64,000 bases of DNA, from contig LS483371.1 of the NCBI GenBank assembly GCA_900475325.1, forward strand, positions 5,114,001 through 5,178,000. Direction: 5' to 3'. Shown piece after piece: positions 8,525 through 18,331 of this stretch. This stretch comes from Paucimonas lemoignei (lineage in GTDB: Bacteria > Pseudomonadota > Gammaproteobacteria > Pseudomonadales > Pseudomonadaceae). The position numbers were made by a program, and so were the translations under genes. The notes below the pieces were generated by a model. It did not search any database and was not told where the DNA came from. It saw nothing but the letters and a program-made list of their open reading frames with translations. Within the stretch, counting starts at the first letter, position 1, and every line of letters begins with the position of its first letter.

Positions 8525-10153
8525 ATGCTCAAACACGCGGTCATTCCGTTTCTACTCAGCGCAGGCTTGATCACTGCAGCCCCATTCGCTCAGGCAGCCT
8601 CGAACCTCGTGTTCTGCTCCGAGGGCAGCCCGGCCGGGTTCGATCCAGGCCAGTACACCACCGGTACTGATTTCGACGCTGCGGCAGAAACCGTATTCAA
8701 CCGTCTGAGCCAGTTCGAACGTGGCGGCACCGCCGTAACTCCAGGCCTGGCCACCAGCTGGGACGTTACCCCGGATGGCCTGACGTACACCTTCCACCTG
8801 CGTGAAGGCGTCAAGTTCCACACCACCCCGTACTTCAAGCCGACCCGCGAATTCAATGCCGATGACGTGCTGTTCACGTTCAACCGCATGATCGACAAGG
8901 ACATGCCTTACCGTAAGGCGTACCCGACTGAATTCCCGTACTTCACCGACATGGCGATGGACACCAACATCACCAAGATCGAGAAGGTTGATGCCCACAC
9001 CGTCAAGATGACGCTCGGCACAGTCGACGCTGCGTTCATCCAGAACCTGGCCATGAGCTTTGCCTCGATTCAGTCCGCTGAATACGCTGACAAACTGCTT
9101 AAAGAAGGCAAGCCAGAACTGATCAACCAGCAGCCCATCGGCACTGGCCCGTTCGTGTTCAAGAGCTACCAGAAAGACTCCAACATCCGTTACACCGGCA
9201 ACAAGGATTACTGGAAGCCTGAAGACGTCAAGATCGACAACCTGATCTTCGCCATCACCACTGACGCCTCGGTTCGTGCGCAGAAGTTGAAGAAAGGCGA
9301 ATGCCAGATCACCGCTTACCCACGTCCAGCTGACCTGGCCCCACTCAAGGCCGATAAAGCCCTGAAGATGCCGGATCAGGCAGGCTTCAACCTGGGTTAC
9401 ATCGCCTACAACACCATGGACAAGATCAAGGGCGACGATAAGCCGAACCCGTTGGCGATCAAGGAAGTCCGTCAGGCCCTCGACATGGCCGTGAACAAGC
9501 AAGGCATCATCGATGCGGTGTACCAGGGCGCGGGCCAATTGGCTGTCAATGCCATGCCGCCGACCCAGTGGTCTTACGACACCACCATCAAGGATGCGCC
9601 GTTCGATGTTGAAAAAGCCAAGGCCTTGCTCAAGCAGGCTGGCGTGAAGGAAGGCACCGAAATCACCCTGTGGGCGATGCCGGTTCAGCGTCCTTACAAC
9701 CCGAACGCCAAACTGATGGCCGAAATGCTCCAGTCCGACTGGAAGAAGATCGGTATCAACGCCAAGATCGTCAGCTATGAATGGGGCGAGTACATCAAGC
9801 GCGCCAAGGCCGGCGAAAACGGCGCGATGCTGATTGGCTGGAGCGGCGACAACGGTGACCCGGACAACTGGCTCGGCACCCTGTTTGGCTGTGACGCGAT
9901 CAACGGCAACAACTTTGCCAAGTGGTGCGACAAGCCTTTCGACACCCTGATCCATCAGGCGAAAGAAACCACAGATCAGGCCAAGCGTACCGAACTGTAC
10001 AAACAAGCCCAGCATCTTCTCAAAGATGCAGTGCCTATGACGCCTATTGCGCACTCCACGGTTTACCAACCGATGCGCACAACCGTACAAGATTTCAAGA
10101 TCAGCCCGTTTGGCTTGAACTCGTTCTACGGTGTTAGCGTGACTGGCAAGTAA
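8525..10153 (+). CDS. dppA2: Dipeptide ABC transporter substrate-binding protein (DppA2-like)
   Basis: A 542-aa paralogue of the preceding gene, with a signal peptide ending PFAQA and mature start ASNLVFCSEGSPAGFDPG. It shares all family blocks (FHLREGVKFHTTPYFKPT, FNADDVLFTFNRM, QPIGTGPFVFKSYQKD, GWSGDNGDPDNWLGTLFGC). A short insertion, MDKIKGDDKPNPLAIKE (about residues 299-315), replaces the PPLDQLK loop of copy 1 and could alter the ligand pocket or surface. The start at 8525 has GAGG five bases upstream. A separate promoter in the 284-bp gap is likely because the gap also contains a possible terminator. Order matches PA4497. Confidence 0.9.
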   Translation: MLKHAVIPFLLSAGLITAAPFAQAASNLVFCSEGSPAGFDPGQYTTGTDFDAAAETVFNRLSQFERGGTAVTPGLATSWDVTPDGLTYTFHLREGVKFHTTPYFKPTREFNADDVLFTFNRMIDKDMPYRKAYPTEFPYFTDMAMDTNITKIEKVDAHTVKMTLGTVDAAFIQNLAMSFASIQSAEYADKLLKEGKPELINQQPIGTGPFVFKSYQKDSNIRYTGNKDYWKPEDVKIDNLIFAITTDASVRAQKLKKGECQITAYPRPADLAPLKADKALKMPDQAGFNLGYIAYNTMDKIKGDDKPNPLAIKEVRQALDMAVNKQGIIDAVYQGAGQLAVNAMPPTQWSYDTTIKDAPFDVEKAKALLKQAGVKEGTEITLWAMPVQRPYNPNAKLMAEMLQSDWKKIGINAKIVSYEWGEYIKRAKAGENGAMLIGWSGDNGDPDNWLGTLFGCDAINGNNFAKWCDKPFDTLIHQAKETTDQAKRTELYKQAQHLLKDAVPMTPIAHSTVYQPMRTTVQDFKISPFGLNSFYGVSVTGK

Positions 10154-10159
10154 GGAATC

Positions 10160-10193
10160 AATTAACTGCGCTGTTTGTACAGCGCAGTTAATT
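10160..10193 (+). terminator. Perfect 14-bp inverted repeat after dppA2
   Basis: AATTAACTGCGCTG / CAGCGCAGTTAATT with a 6-base loop (TTTGTA), six bases after the dppA2 stop. It is symmetrical, so it could act as a terminator or a mRNA 3' end stabiliser. The downstream T-run is weak (ATTCCGTTTG). Confidence 0.5.
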
Positions 10194-10228
10194 CCGTTTG
10201 TCGGATATATAAGCCCTGTGTAATTCCC

Positions 10229-10302
10229 TGTAGGAGCTGCCGAAGGCTGCGAATTGCGGTGCGTCAGGTATAACGCCTTCGCAGCCTTCGGCAGCTCCTA
10301 CA
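10229..10302. repeat. REP inverted pair, GGAGCTGCCGAAGGCTGCGAA type
   Basis: Arms TGTAGGAGCTGCCGAAGGC (from 10229) and GCCTTCGGCAGCTCCTACA (to 10302) are exact complements. The same family is at 19315, 22277 and 61093/61207. The remaining 10303-10513 holds no gene that I can see and probably contains the promoter of the next gene. Confidence 0.88.
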
Positions 10303-10513
10303 TACATTGCGCAAACCGCCGACAGAACTTTCTTACGAAACTTTAGGCAATACGGACTATTTACTGTCGCGCCCGACGGACATACCTTCGACGGCGTGGA
10401 TCAAGCTATTTCAATTTATTGCTGAGCAGTCGAGAAGGCTTCCAGATTGCAGGGATTCCTTTGCCTGATATCTGTTGGGCATTTACGACTCACATTTAGG
10501 GATAAAGATCATC

Positions 10514-12112
10514 ATGTATAAGAAAACAGCCCTGTCGTCGTTATTCAGCCTGGGGTTATTGGCGCTCACGCCAGCAGCCCAGGCGGCCAGCAATCTGGTG
10601 TTTTGCTCAGAAGGCAGCCCGGCGGGTTTCGACATTGCTCAGTACACCGCCGGCACCGACAACGATGCCGCTGAACCGATCTACAACCGCCTCACCGAAT
10701 TCGAGCAAGGCAGCACCGCGGTTGTCCCGGCACTCGCCACCCAGTGGGACGTGTCCGAAGACGGCCTGGTCTACACCTTTCACCTGCGTGAAGGCGTGAA
10801 GTTCCACACCACCCCGTACTTCAAGCCAACACGCGAATTCAACGCCGATGACGTGCTGTTCACATTCAACCGCATGCTCAAGACAGACCACCCGTTCCGC
10901 GTCGCTTACCCGACTGAATTCCCGTACTTCAACGGCATGGGGATGAACAAAAACCTCAAGTCAGTGGAAAAAACCGGTCCGCTGACCGTGGTGTTCACCC
11001 TGAACAAAGTGGACGCCGCGTTCATCCAGAACGTCGCCATGAACTTCGCCTCGATTCTGTCCGCTGAATACGCCGACCAATTGATGAAATCCGGCGAGCT
11101 GCATGACATCAACCAGAAGCCTATCGGCACCGGCCCATTTGTCTTCCAGCGTTATCAGAAAGACTCGCAGATCCGTTACAAGGGCAACAAAGAGTTCTGG
11201 GACCCGAGCCGCGTGAAAATCGACAACCTGATTTTCGCCATCAACATCGACGCGTCGGTGCGCATGCAAAAGCTCAAAGCCAACGAGTGCCAGGTATCGC
11301 TGAACCCGCGCCCGGCAGATCTGCAAAAGCTCAAGGAAGATAAAAGCCTGAAAGTCATGGAACAGGCCGGTTTCAACCTGGGTTATATCTCGTACAACGT
11401 GCGCCACGAACCATTGGGCAAACTGGAAGTGCGTCAGGCGCTGGACATGGCCGTCAACAAGAAGGCCATCATCAACGCTGTGTATCAGGGCGCCGGTCAA
11501 CTGGCCGTCAACGCCATGCCACCGACCCAATGGTCCTACGACGAGACCATTAAAGACGCAGAGTACAACCCGGAAAAAGCCAAAGAGCTGCTGCGCGCCG
11601 CTGGCATCAAGGAAGGCACCGAGCTGACCTTGTGGGCGATGCCGGTTCAGCGCCCGTACAACCCGAACGCCAAGCTGATGGCTGAAATGCTCCAGGCCGA
11701 CTGGGCCAAGGTGGGCATCAAGGTCAAGATCGTCAGCTACGAGTGGGGCGAATACCTCAAGCGCACCAAGAACGGCGAGCACGATATTTCGCTGATTGGC
11801 TGGACCGGTGACAACGGTGATCCGGACAACTGGATGGGCACGCTGTACAGCTGCGCGGCCATTGGCGGTAACAACTACTCCATGTGGTGCGACGAGAAAT
11901 ACGACGCGTTGGTCAAGGCCGCTGTCGCGACCGCCGACCACGCCAAGCGTGTTGACCTGTACAAACAGGCCCAGCAGTACCTCAAGCAACAAGTGCCGAT
12001 CACACCGATTGCCCACTCCACGGTCAATCAGCCACTGCGCGCTGAAGTCCAGGGGTTCAAGGTCAGCCCGTTCGGGCGTAACACCTTCTCCGGCGTCAGC
12101 ATCGCCGAGTAA
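10514..12112 (+). CDS. dppA3: Dipeptide ABC transporter substrate-binding protein (DppA3-like)
   Basis: A 532-aa family 5 binding protein with signal peptide ALSSLFSLGLLALTPAAQA and mature start ASNLVFCSEGSPAGFDIAQY. Blocks such as FNADDVLFTFNRML, KPIGTGPFVFQRYQKDSQ and GWTGDNGDPDNWMGTL are conserved with the other copies. It is closer to copy 2 than to copy 4 by eye. AGGGA lies about eleven bases before the ATG, a rather long spacing. In P. aeruginosa the corresponding gene follows mdpA and psdR; here a 360-bp gap with a hairpin and a REP pair precedes it instead. It probably starts the dppA3-opdP-dppA4-dppBCDF transcript. Confidence 0.9.
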   Translation: MYKKTALSSLFSLGLLALTPAAQAASNLVFCSEGSPAGFDIAQYTAGTDNDAAEPIYNRLTEFEQGSTAVVPALATQWDVSEDGLVYTFHLREGVKFHTTPYFKPTREFNADDVLFTFNRMLKTDHPFRVAYPTEFPYFNGMGMNKNLKSVEKTGPLTVVFTLNKVDAAFIQNVAMNFASILSAEYADQLMKSGELHDINQKPIGTGPFVFQRYQKDSQIRYKGNKEFWDPSRVKIDNLIFAINIDASVRMQKLKANECQVSLNPRPADLQKLKEDKSLKVMEQAGFNLGYISYNVRHEPLGKLEVRQALDMAVNKKAIINAVYQGAGQLAVNAMPPTQWSYDETIKDAEYNPEKAKELLRAAGIKEGTELTLWAMPVQRPYNPNAKLMAEMLQADWAKVGIKVKIVSYEWGEYLKRTKNGEHDISLIGWTGDNGDPDNWMGTLYSCAAIGGNNYSMWCDEKYDALVKAAVATADHAKRVDLYKQAQQYLKQQVPITPIAHSTVNQPLRAEVQGFKVSPFGRNTFSGVSIAE

Positions 12113-12287
12113 CGTTCAAACACTGCAAAAAGCCCGCTGCCCCTGACCAGGGCAGCGCGCATTGCCGTGGCAGGCTTTCAGTTTCAAGTGCAGTTTTCAA
12201 GTAAACAAAGTGCGGCCCACGAGCCGCATGCCATCAAAGCCAGACCATAAAACTGGCGTATATAAAAGTAGTAAGGGAGCTTCAATC

Positions 12288-13667
12288 GTGAGAAAGATCA
12301 GTACCGCAGCAGTCGCTTTGTCCATCGCCTCCTTGAGCGCAATGGCCCAGGCAGAGCCCGCCAGCCAGGCATTCGTGCCAACCGGGCTGAGCACCAAGAA
12401 CGCCCAGGCCGACGCCAACGGTTTCTTTGAAGATCAACACCTGACCGGCACTACGCGTAACTGGTACGCCAACGAACTGCGTCGTCGCGACAGCGTGTTC
12501 GGCTACAACGATGACGGCGTGCGCAAGACCACTCCACGTCGTATCAACTGGCAGCAAGGCACCATCGTCAACTACACCTCGGGCTTCACTCAGGGCGTTG
12601 TAGGTTTCTCCACGGAACTGGCGCTGTACAACGCCATTGCCCTGGACCGTGACACCGGCGACTTCGCTGGCAGCTCCAACCGCACCCTGGCAGACAGCGA
12701 CGGCGATGCCGTGGGCCAATGGAGCAAAATGGGCCTGGGCAACGTCAAGGCACGCATCTCCAACACCACCCTGACCATGGGTCGCCAGTCGGTGAACACC
12801 CCGGTTGTGGCCTATATCGGTAACCGTGCGCTGCCCTCGAGCTTCCAGGGTTTTGCCGTGCAGAGCGACGAGTTCAACAACCTGTCCCTGCAGGCCGCCA
12901 GCTTCGACCGCGTCTCCCCGCGTATGGAACAGAGCCTGGACAAGTTCCGCTCTGAATACGGCGACCGCAGCCAGACCGCAGATCGTCTGGACATGCTGGG
13001 CGGCGACTACAAGCCGACTGACAGCCTGACCACCAGCTTCTACGCGTCGAACCTGGAAGACTTCTGGCACCAGTACTACTTCGGCTTCACCCACGAAATG
13101 GGTGACACCAATGTCGTAGGCCTGAGCACCAACCTGAACTACTACAAAACCAAAGATTCCGGCCAGCGCAAAATGGGCGAGATCGATAACGATACTTACA
13201 GCCTTTCCTTCACCGGTACGCACAAGGCCCACAGCCTGAGCATCGCCTACCAGGAAGTGGCCGGTAACGAGTACTTCGACTACGCCCACGAAACCAACGC
13301 CATCTTCCTGGCCAACTCCCTGCTCTCGGACTTCAACGGCCCGAACGAGAAATCGCTGCAGGTAGCCTACGTGTTGAACATGGCTGAGTACGGCGTACCG
13401 GGCCTGAAATTCAACATCTACCAGGCACGTGGCTGGGACATCGACGGCACCCACTACAAAGGCACCGCGTACAGCGACGTGCGCGCAATGGACGGCGAAA
13501 CCCACTACGAGTACGGCATCGGCACCTCGTATGCGGTACAGTCCGGCCCGCTCAAGGCCACAGCCATCCGTGCGACCTACACCACGCACCGCGCCAGCGA
13601 AAACCAGGCTGACGGCAACCTGAACGAGTTCCGTCTGGTTACCACCATTCCATTCAACATCTTGTAA
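12288..13667 (+). CDS. opdP: OprD-family outer-membrane porin (OpdP-like)
   Basis: A 459-aa OprD-family specific porin that would admit dipeptides to the periplasm. GTG 12288 is chosen because GGGAG lies about eight bases upstream and a signal peptide (ISTAAVALSIASLSAMAQA) begins at once; an upstream extension would put this signal inside the chain. The mature region shows the OprD features GFFEDQHLTG, TRNWYANELRRRD, INWQQGTIVNYTSGFTQG, FGFTHEMGDTNVVGL and a C-terminal RLVTTIPFNIL strand ending in a hydrophobic residue, as expected for a beta-barrel. It sits between two binding-protein genes, as in PA4501, which supports a role in peptide entry. A GC-rich hairpin lies in the 175-bp gap before it. 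Confidence 0.9.
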   Translation: MRKISTAAVALSIASLSAMAQAEPASQAFVPTGLSTKNAQADANGFFEDQHLTGTTRNWYANELRRRDSVFGYNDDGVRKTTPRRINWQQGTIVNYTSGFTQGVVGFSTELALYNAIALDRDTGDFAGSSNRTLADSDGDAVGQWSKMGLGNVKARISNTTLTMGRQSVNTPVVAYIGNRALPSSFQGFAVQSDEFNNLSLQAASFDRVSPRMEQSLDKFRSEYGDRSQTADRLDMLGGDYKPTDSLTTSFYASNLEDFWHQYYFGFTHEMGDTNVVGLSTNLNYYKTKDSGQRKMGEIDNDTYSLSFTGTHKAHSLSIAYQEVAGNEYFDYAHETNAIFLANSLLSDFNGPNEKSLQVAYVLNMAEYGVPGLKFNIYQARGWDIDGTHYKGTAYSDVRAMDGETHYEYGIGTSYAVQSGPLKATAIRATYTTHRASENQADGNLNEFRLVTTIPFNIL

Positions 13668-13750
13668 TCCGCACCCTGGCAGGCGCGGCACCGGGCAACT
13701 TGTCCGGCGCCGCGCCGGTCACACAGGCATCACATCAACGGAGGTTTGCA

Positions 13751-15346
13751 TTGAAACTGTTATCGCTACGCAACTCGATCGCCCTGGCCCTGTTCAGCGC
13801 GGCACTGAGCGTCTCGGCCAAGCCCTTGGTGGTGTGCACCGAAGCCAGCCCGGAAGGCTTTGATATCGTTCAATACACCACCGCTGTGACGGCAGATGCC
13901 ACCGCAGAAACCTTTCTGGACAAACTGGTCGGCTTCAAGCCCGGCACCACCGAAACCGAACCTAACCTGGCCGAAAGCTGGGAGGTCAGTGACGATGGCC
14001 TGACGTACACCTTCCACCTGCGCAAGGGCGTCAAGTTCCAGACCACCGATTACTTCAAGCCAAGCCGCGAGATGAACGCCGATGACGTTCTTTGGAGCTT
14101 TCAGCGCCAGCTGGACCCGAAGCACCCTTGGCATGCCAAGTCTCTGACCGGCTACCCGTATTTCGAAAGCATGGGCTTCAATACCCTGCTTAAAAGCATC
14201 GAGAAAATCGACGAGCACACCGTCAAATTCACCCTGACGCGCCCTGAATCGCCGTTCCTGCGTGACCTGGCCATGCCGTTCACCTCGATCTATTCCGCCG
14301 AGTACGCCGACCAGTTGCTCAAGGCCGGTAAAACCGCCGAACTGAACAGCAAGCCCATCGGCACAGGGCCGTTCATCCTGACTCGCTATGCCAAGGATGC
14401 CCAAGTTCGCTATAAAGCCAACCCGGATTACTGGAAGGGCGCGGTCCCCAGCGAAGCGCTGATTTTTGCGATCACGCTGGACAGCAACGTACGCCTGCAA
14501 AAGCTCAAGGCGAACGAGTGCCAGGTCGCGCTTTACCCGAAACCGGACGACATCGACACCATCAAGGCTGACCCCAAGCTCAAGATTGACGAGATGGAAG
14601 CCATGATGACCAGCTACATCGCAATGAACACCACGCACAAGTACCTGAACGATGTGCGCGTGCGTGAAGCGATCAACCTGGCATTCGACAAGAAAGCCTA
14701 CATCGGCGCACTGTTTGGCCAAGGCAAGGCGACTGAAGGCGTCAACCCTTACCCGCCAACCCTGCTCGGTTACGCCAAGGATATAAAGAACCCGTCGCTG
14801 GATCTGGACAAGGCCCGGGCGCTGCTCAAGGAAGCGGGCGTACCTGAGGGCCAGGAATTCAGCCTGTTCCTGCGCAATGGCGGTGCGGTCACCAACCCGA
14901 ACCCGGCGCTGGGCGCGCAGATGCTGCAAGCAGACCTGGCAAAGATTGGCATCAAGCTGAACCTGCGTGTCATGGAATGGGGTGAAATGCTCAAACGCGC
15001 CAAAGCCGGTGAACACGACATGGTGTTTGCAGGCTGGGCTGGCGACAATGGCGACCCGGATAACTTCCTGACACCGAACCTGAGTTGCGAAGCGGCCAAG
15101 AATGGTGAGAATTACGCCCGCTGGTGTAACAAGGCGTTTGAAGAAGCCATCTCCAAGGCGCGGGAGACAACCGACCCGGCTGAGCGTGCAGCGCTTTACG
15201 AGCAGGCTCAGCAGATCGTTGCAAAAGACATACCCTGGCTGAGCCTGGCTTATCCAAAACTGTTCACCGCAATGCGTAGCAACGTCGAAGGCTATCAAAT
15301 CAGCCCGCTGACCAATAACAACTTCTCCACTACCCGGGTGAAGTAG
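13751..15346 (+). CDS. dppA4: Dipeptide ABC transporter substrate-binding protein (DppA4-like)
   Basis: A 531-aa binding protein that starts at TTG 13751, eight bases after a strong GGAGG. The signal peptide ends LSVSA, and the mature start is KPLVVCTEASPEGFDIVQY. It is the most diverged of the four copies: it has MNADDVLWSFQRQLD, MTSYIAMNTTHKYLND and GWAGDNGDPDNFLTPN in place of the usual blocks, and lacks the PPTQWSYD segment shared by copies 2 and 3. A different peptide preference is therefore likely. It lies 74 bp before dppB and is the binding protein most tightly linked to the permease genes, matching PA4502. Confidence 0.9.
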   Translation: MKLLSLRNSIALALFSAALSVSAKPLVVCTEASPEGFDIVQYTTAVTADATAETFLDKLVGFKPGTTETEPNLAESWEVSDDGLTYTFHLRKGVKFQTTDYFKPSREMNADDVLWSFQRQLDPKHPWHAKSLTGYPYFESMGFNTLLKSIEKIDEHTVKFTLTRPESPFLRDLAMPFTSIYSAEYADQLLKAGKTAELNSKPIGTGPFILTRYAKDAQVRYKANPDYWKGAVPSEALIFAITLDSNVRLQKLKANECQVALYPKPDDIDTIKADPKLKIDEMEAMMTSYIAMNTTHKYLNDVRVREAINLAFDKKAYIGALFGQGKATEGVNPYPPTLLGYAKDIKNPSLDLDKARALLKEAGVPEGQEFSLFLRNGGAVTNPNPALGAQMLQADLAKIGIKLNLRVMEWGEMLKRAKAGEHDMVFAGWAGDNGDPDNFLTPNLSCEAAKNGENYARWCNKAFEEAISKARETTDPAERAALYEQAQQIVAKDIPWLSLAYPKLFTAMRSNVEGYQISPLTNNNFSTTRVK

Positions 15347-15419
15347 AAAAATAATCCGGCGGGCTCTAACCAGGGCCCCGCTGGAGAACGCCTAACCGGC
15401 CGATGAGGAACACCACACG

Positions 15420-16430
15420 ATGTTTAGTTTTATCGCCCGCCGAGTGGGGTTGTTGATACCCACGTTTTTCGGCATCACCTTGCTGACCTTCGCGCTCATT
15501 CGCCTGATTCCGGGCGACCCGGTTGAAGTCATGATGGGTGAACGCCGGGTCGATCCGGAAATGCACGCCCAGGCAATGGAACGCCTGGGTCTGAACAAGC
15601 CCCTGTATGCGCAGTACATCGACTACGTCGGCAAGCTCGCCCAAGGCGATCTTGGCGAATCGTTGCGCACGCGGACCAGCGTGTGGACCGAGTTCACCGC
15701 GCTGTTTCCGGCCACGCTGGAGCTGTCGATTGCCGCGTTGATCTTCGCGGGTATCCTGGGCCTGTTGGCCGGGGTGATTGCGGCGCTCAAACGGGGGTCA
15801 CTGTTCGATCACGGGGTGATGGGCATTTCCCTGGCAGGCTATTCGATGCCGATCTTCTGGTGGGGCCTGATCCTGATCATGTTCTTCTCGGTGACGCTGG
15901 GCTGGACGCCGGTCTCCGGGCGTATCGACCTGCTGTATGACATCCCGCCCAGAACCGGTTTCATGCTGATCGACACTTTGCTCAGCGATGAAGAAGGCGC
16001 GTTTCTCGATGCTCTGCATCACCTGATCCTCCCGGCTATCGTGCTTGGCACCATCCCGCTGGCAGTGATCGCGCGGATGACCCGTTCCTCGATGCTTGAA
16101 GTGCTGCGTGAAGACTACGTGCGTACCGCCCGTGCCAAAGGCCTGTCGCCTGCGCGCGTGGTGTTCGTTCACGGCCTGCGTAACGCGCTGATTCCGGTGT
16201 TGACCGTATTCGGCCTGCAAGTCGGCGCGCTGCTCGCCGGTGCGGTACTGACCGAAACGATCTTCTCCTGGCCGGGTATCGGCAAGTGGTTGATCGAAGC
16301 CATTGGTGCGCGTGACTACCCTGTCGTGCAGAACGGCATCCTGTTGATCGCCTGCCTGGTGATCCTGGTCAATTTCGTGGTGGATATCCTCTACGGCTTT
16401 GCCAACCCACGCATTCGTCACCAGCGCTGA
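15420..16430 (+). CDS. dppB: Dipeptide ABC transporter permease DppB
   Basis: A 336-aa inner-membrane permease of the DppB/OppB type with six predicted helices, beginning MFSFIARRVGLLIPTFFGIT. The DPVEVMMGERR loop and the long periplasmic region before helix 2 are family-typical. The EAA motif for docking the ATPases is REDYVRTARAKGLSPARVVFVH (about 230-250). The C-terminus IVNFVVDILYGFANPRIRHQ is also characteristic. It forms the translocation channel with DppC. GAGGA precedes the ATG. It lies ten bases before dppC in a tight B-C-D-F arrangement. Confidence 0.93.
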   Translation: MFSFIARRVGLLIPTFFGITLLTFALIRLIPGDPVEVMMGERRVDPEMHAQAMERLGLNKPLYAQYIDYVGKLAQGDLGESLRTRTSVWTEFTALFPATLELSIAALIFAGILGLLAGVIAALKRGSLFDHGVMGISLAGYSMPIFWWGLILIMFFSVTLGWTPVSGRIDLLYDIPPRTGFMLIDTLLSDEEGAFLDALHHLILPAIVLGTIPLAVIARMTRSSMLEVLREDYVRTARAKGLSPARVVFVHGLRNALIPVLTVFGLQVGALLAGAVLTETIFSWPGIGKWLIEAIGARDYPVVQNGILLIACLVILVNFVVDILYGFANPRIRHQR

Positions 16431-16440
16431 GATCCTGACT

Positions 16441-17352
16441 ATGAGCACACCTATTCCTTCGGTAGCAGTCGATCAAAGCCTGCTTTACCCTTCGCCGTAC
16501 AAAGAATTCTGGCAAGCCTTCGCCAAGAACAAGGGCGCTGTTGCGGGCCTGATGTTCATGATCCTGATCGTGTTCTGCGCGCTGTTCGCCCCCTGGGTTG
16601 CGCCTCATGATCCGAGCGAGCAGTACCGCGACTTCCTGCTGACCCCGCCGGTCTGGCTTGAAGGCGGTCAATGGCAATTCCTGCTGGGCACCGACGAACT
16701 GGGCCGTGACCTGCTGTCGCGTCTGATCCAGGGGTCGCGCCTGTCGCTGCTGATCGGTTTGTCGTCGGTGGTGATGTCGCTGATTCCGGGCATCCTCATG
16801 GGCCTGCTGGCCGGGTTCTTCCCGCGCATTCTCGGCCCGACGATCATGCGCCTGATGGACATCATGCTCGCCCTGCCCTCGCTGCTGCTGGCTGTGGCGA
16901 TTGTCGCCATCCTCGGCCCTGGCCTGATCAACACCGTGATCGCAATCGCGATCGTTTCGCTGCCTGCCTACGTTCGTCTGACCCGCGCGGCGGTGATGGG
17001 TGAACTGAACCGCGATTACGTGACCGCTGCTCGTCTGGCTGGCGCCACCTTGCCACGCCTGATGTTCATCACCGTGCTGCCCAACTGCATGGCACCGCTG
17101 ATCGTCCAGGCGACCTTGAGTTTCTCCTCGGCAATCCTCGACGCTGCGGCGCTGGGCTTCCTCGGCCTGGGCGTACAACCGCCAACGCCTGAGTGGGGCA
17201 CCATGCTGGCTTCGGCCCGTGACTACATCGAACGCGCCTGGTGGGTAGTGAGCCTCCCTGGTTTGACCATTTTGCTCAGCGTGCTGGCAATCAACCTGAT
17301 GGGCGACGGGCTGCGCGATGCGCTGGACCCGAAACTCAAAAATGCCGCCTGA
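16441..17352 (+). CDS. dppC: Dipeptide ABC transporter permease DppC
   Basis: A 303-aa permease of the DppC/OppC type. It has an N-terminal cytoplasmic stretch, a first helix ([20 protein letters not shown]), the family hallmark [21 protein letters not shown] (near 80-100) and the EAA loop [20 protein letters not shown]. The C-terminus ends [12 protein letters not shown], as usual. It pairs with DppB. ATG 16441 gives the normal length; the ribosome site is weak, which is compatible with coupling to dppB ten bases upstream. Confidence 0.93.
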   Translation: MSTPIPSVAVDQSLLYPSPYKEFWQAFAKNKGAVAGLMFMILIVFCALFAPWVAPHDPSEQYRDFLLTPPVWLEGGQWQFLLGTDELGRDLLSRLIQGSRLSLLIGLSSVVMSLIPGILMGLLAGFFPRILGPTIMRLMDIMLALPSLLLAVAIVAILGPGLINTVIAIAIVSLPAYVRLTRAAVMGELNRDYVTAARLAGATLPRLMFITVLPNCMAPLIVQATLSFSSAILDAAALGFLGLGVQPPTPEWGTMLASARDYIERAWWVVSLPGLTILLSVLAINLMGDGLRDALDPKLKNAA

Positions 17353-17362
17353 GGAGATTCGC

Positions 17363-18331
17363 ATGTCACTTCTAGAAATCAAGAATCTCAACGTCCGCTT
17401 CGGCGATGCCAGCGCAGTGCCGGTTGTCGACGGCCTGTCGTTGAGCGTCGAAAAAGGCGAAGTCATGGCCATCGTCGGCGAATCAGGTTCGGGTAAATCC
17501 GTGACCATGATGGCGTTGATGGGCCTGATCGATCACCCCGGCGTGATCACCGCTGATTCGCTGAACTTCGACGGTCATGAACTGCTCAAGCTCAACAACC
17601 GCCAGCGCCGCAAGATCATCGGCAAAGACCTGGCGATGGTGTTCCAGGACCCGATGACCGCGCTGAACCCCAGCTACACCGTGGGTTTCCAGATCGAAGA
17701 GGTGCTGCGTCAGCACCTGAACCTGTCAGGTCGGGCCGCGCGTCAGCGTGCTCTGGAGCTGCTGCAAAAAGTTGAAATCCCGGGTGCTGCTTCGCGTCTC
17801 AATGCGTATCCGCACCAGTTGTCCGGCGGCATGAGCCAGCGTGTGGCAATCGCCATGGCGATTGCGGGCGAACCCAAGTTGCTGATCGCTGACGAGCCGA
17901 CCACCGCGTTGGACGTCACGATTCAGGCGCAGATCATGGACTTGCTCCTGAGCCTGCAAAAAGAGCAGGACATGGCGCTGGTGCTGATCACTCACGACCT
18001 GGCGGTGGTGGCTGAAACCGCTCAGCGCGTGTGCGTGATGTACGCAGGCCAGGCCGTTGAAGTCGGCCAGGTCCCGGGCTTGTTCGACGTGCCCGCGCAC
18101 CCGTACAGCGAAGCGTTGCTGGCGGCGATTCCGGAGCACAGCATGGGCGCAGAGCGTCTGGCGACGTTGCCGGGCATGGTCCCTGGCCGTTACGACCGTC
18201 CGCAAGGCTGCCTGCTCTCGCCACGCTGCCCTTATGTGCAGGAAAACTGCCGCACCCAGCGCCCAGGCCTTGATCCCAAAGCCCACAGCCTGGCGCGTTG
18301 CTTCTATCCGTTGAATCAGGAGGTGGCGTAA
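17363..18331 (+). CDS. dppD: Dipeptide ABC transporter ATPase DppD
   Basis: A 322-aa ATPase of the DppD/OppD type. Walker A is GESGSGKSV, signature LSGGMSQR, Walker [14 protein letters not shown], and the switch His lies in ITHDLAVV. The C-terminal oligopeptide/dipeptide extension has the cysteine cluster [15 protein letters not shown], which in this family holds an iron-sulfur cluster. It energises uptake together with DppF. GAGGAG lies seven bases upstream of the ATG. Its stop overlaps the dppF start by one base (TAATG). Confidence 0.93.
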   Translation: MSLLEIKNLNVRFGDASAVPVVDGLSLSVEKGEVMAIVGESGSGKSVTMMALMGLIDHPGVITADSLNFDGHELLKLNNRQRRKIIGKDLAMVFQDPMTALNPSYTVGFQIEEVLRQHLNLSGRAARQRALELLQKVEIPGAASRLNAYPHQLSGGMSQRVAIAMAIAGEPKLLIADEPTTALDVTIQAQIMDLLLSLQKEQDMALVLITHDLAVVAETAQRVCVMYAGQAVEVGQVPGLFDVPAHPYSEALLAAIPEHSMGAERLATLPGMVPGRYDRPQGCLLSPRCPYVQENCRTQRPGLDPKAHSLARCFYPLNQEVA

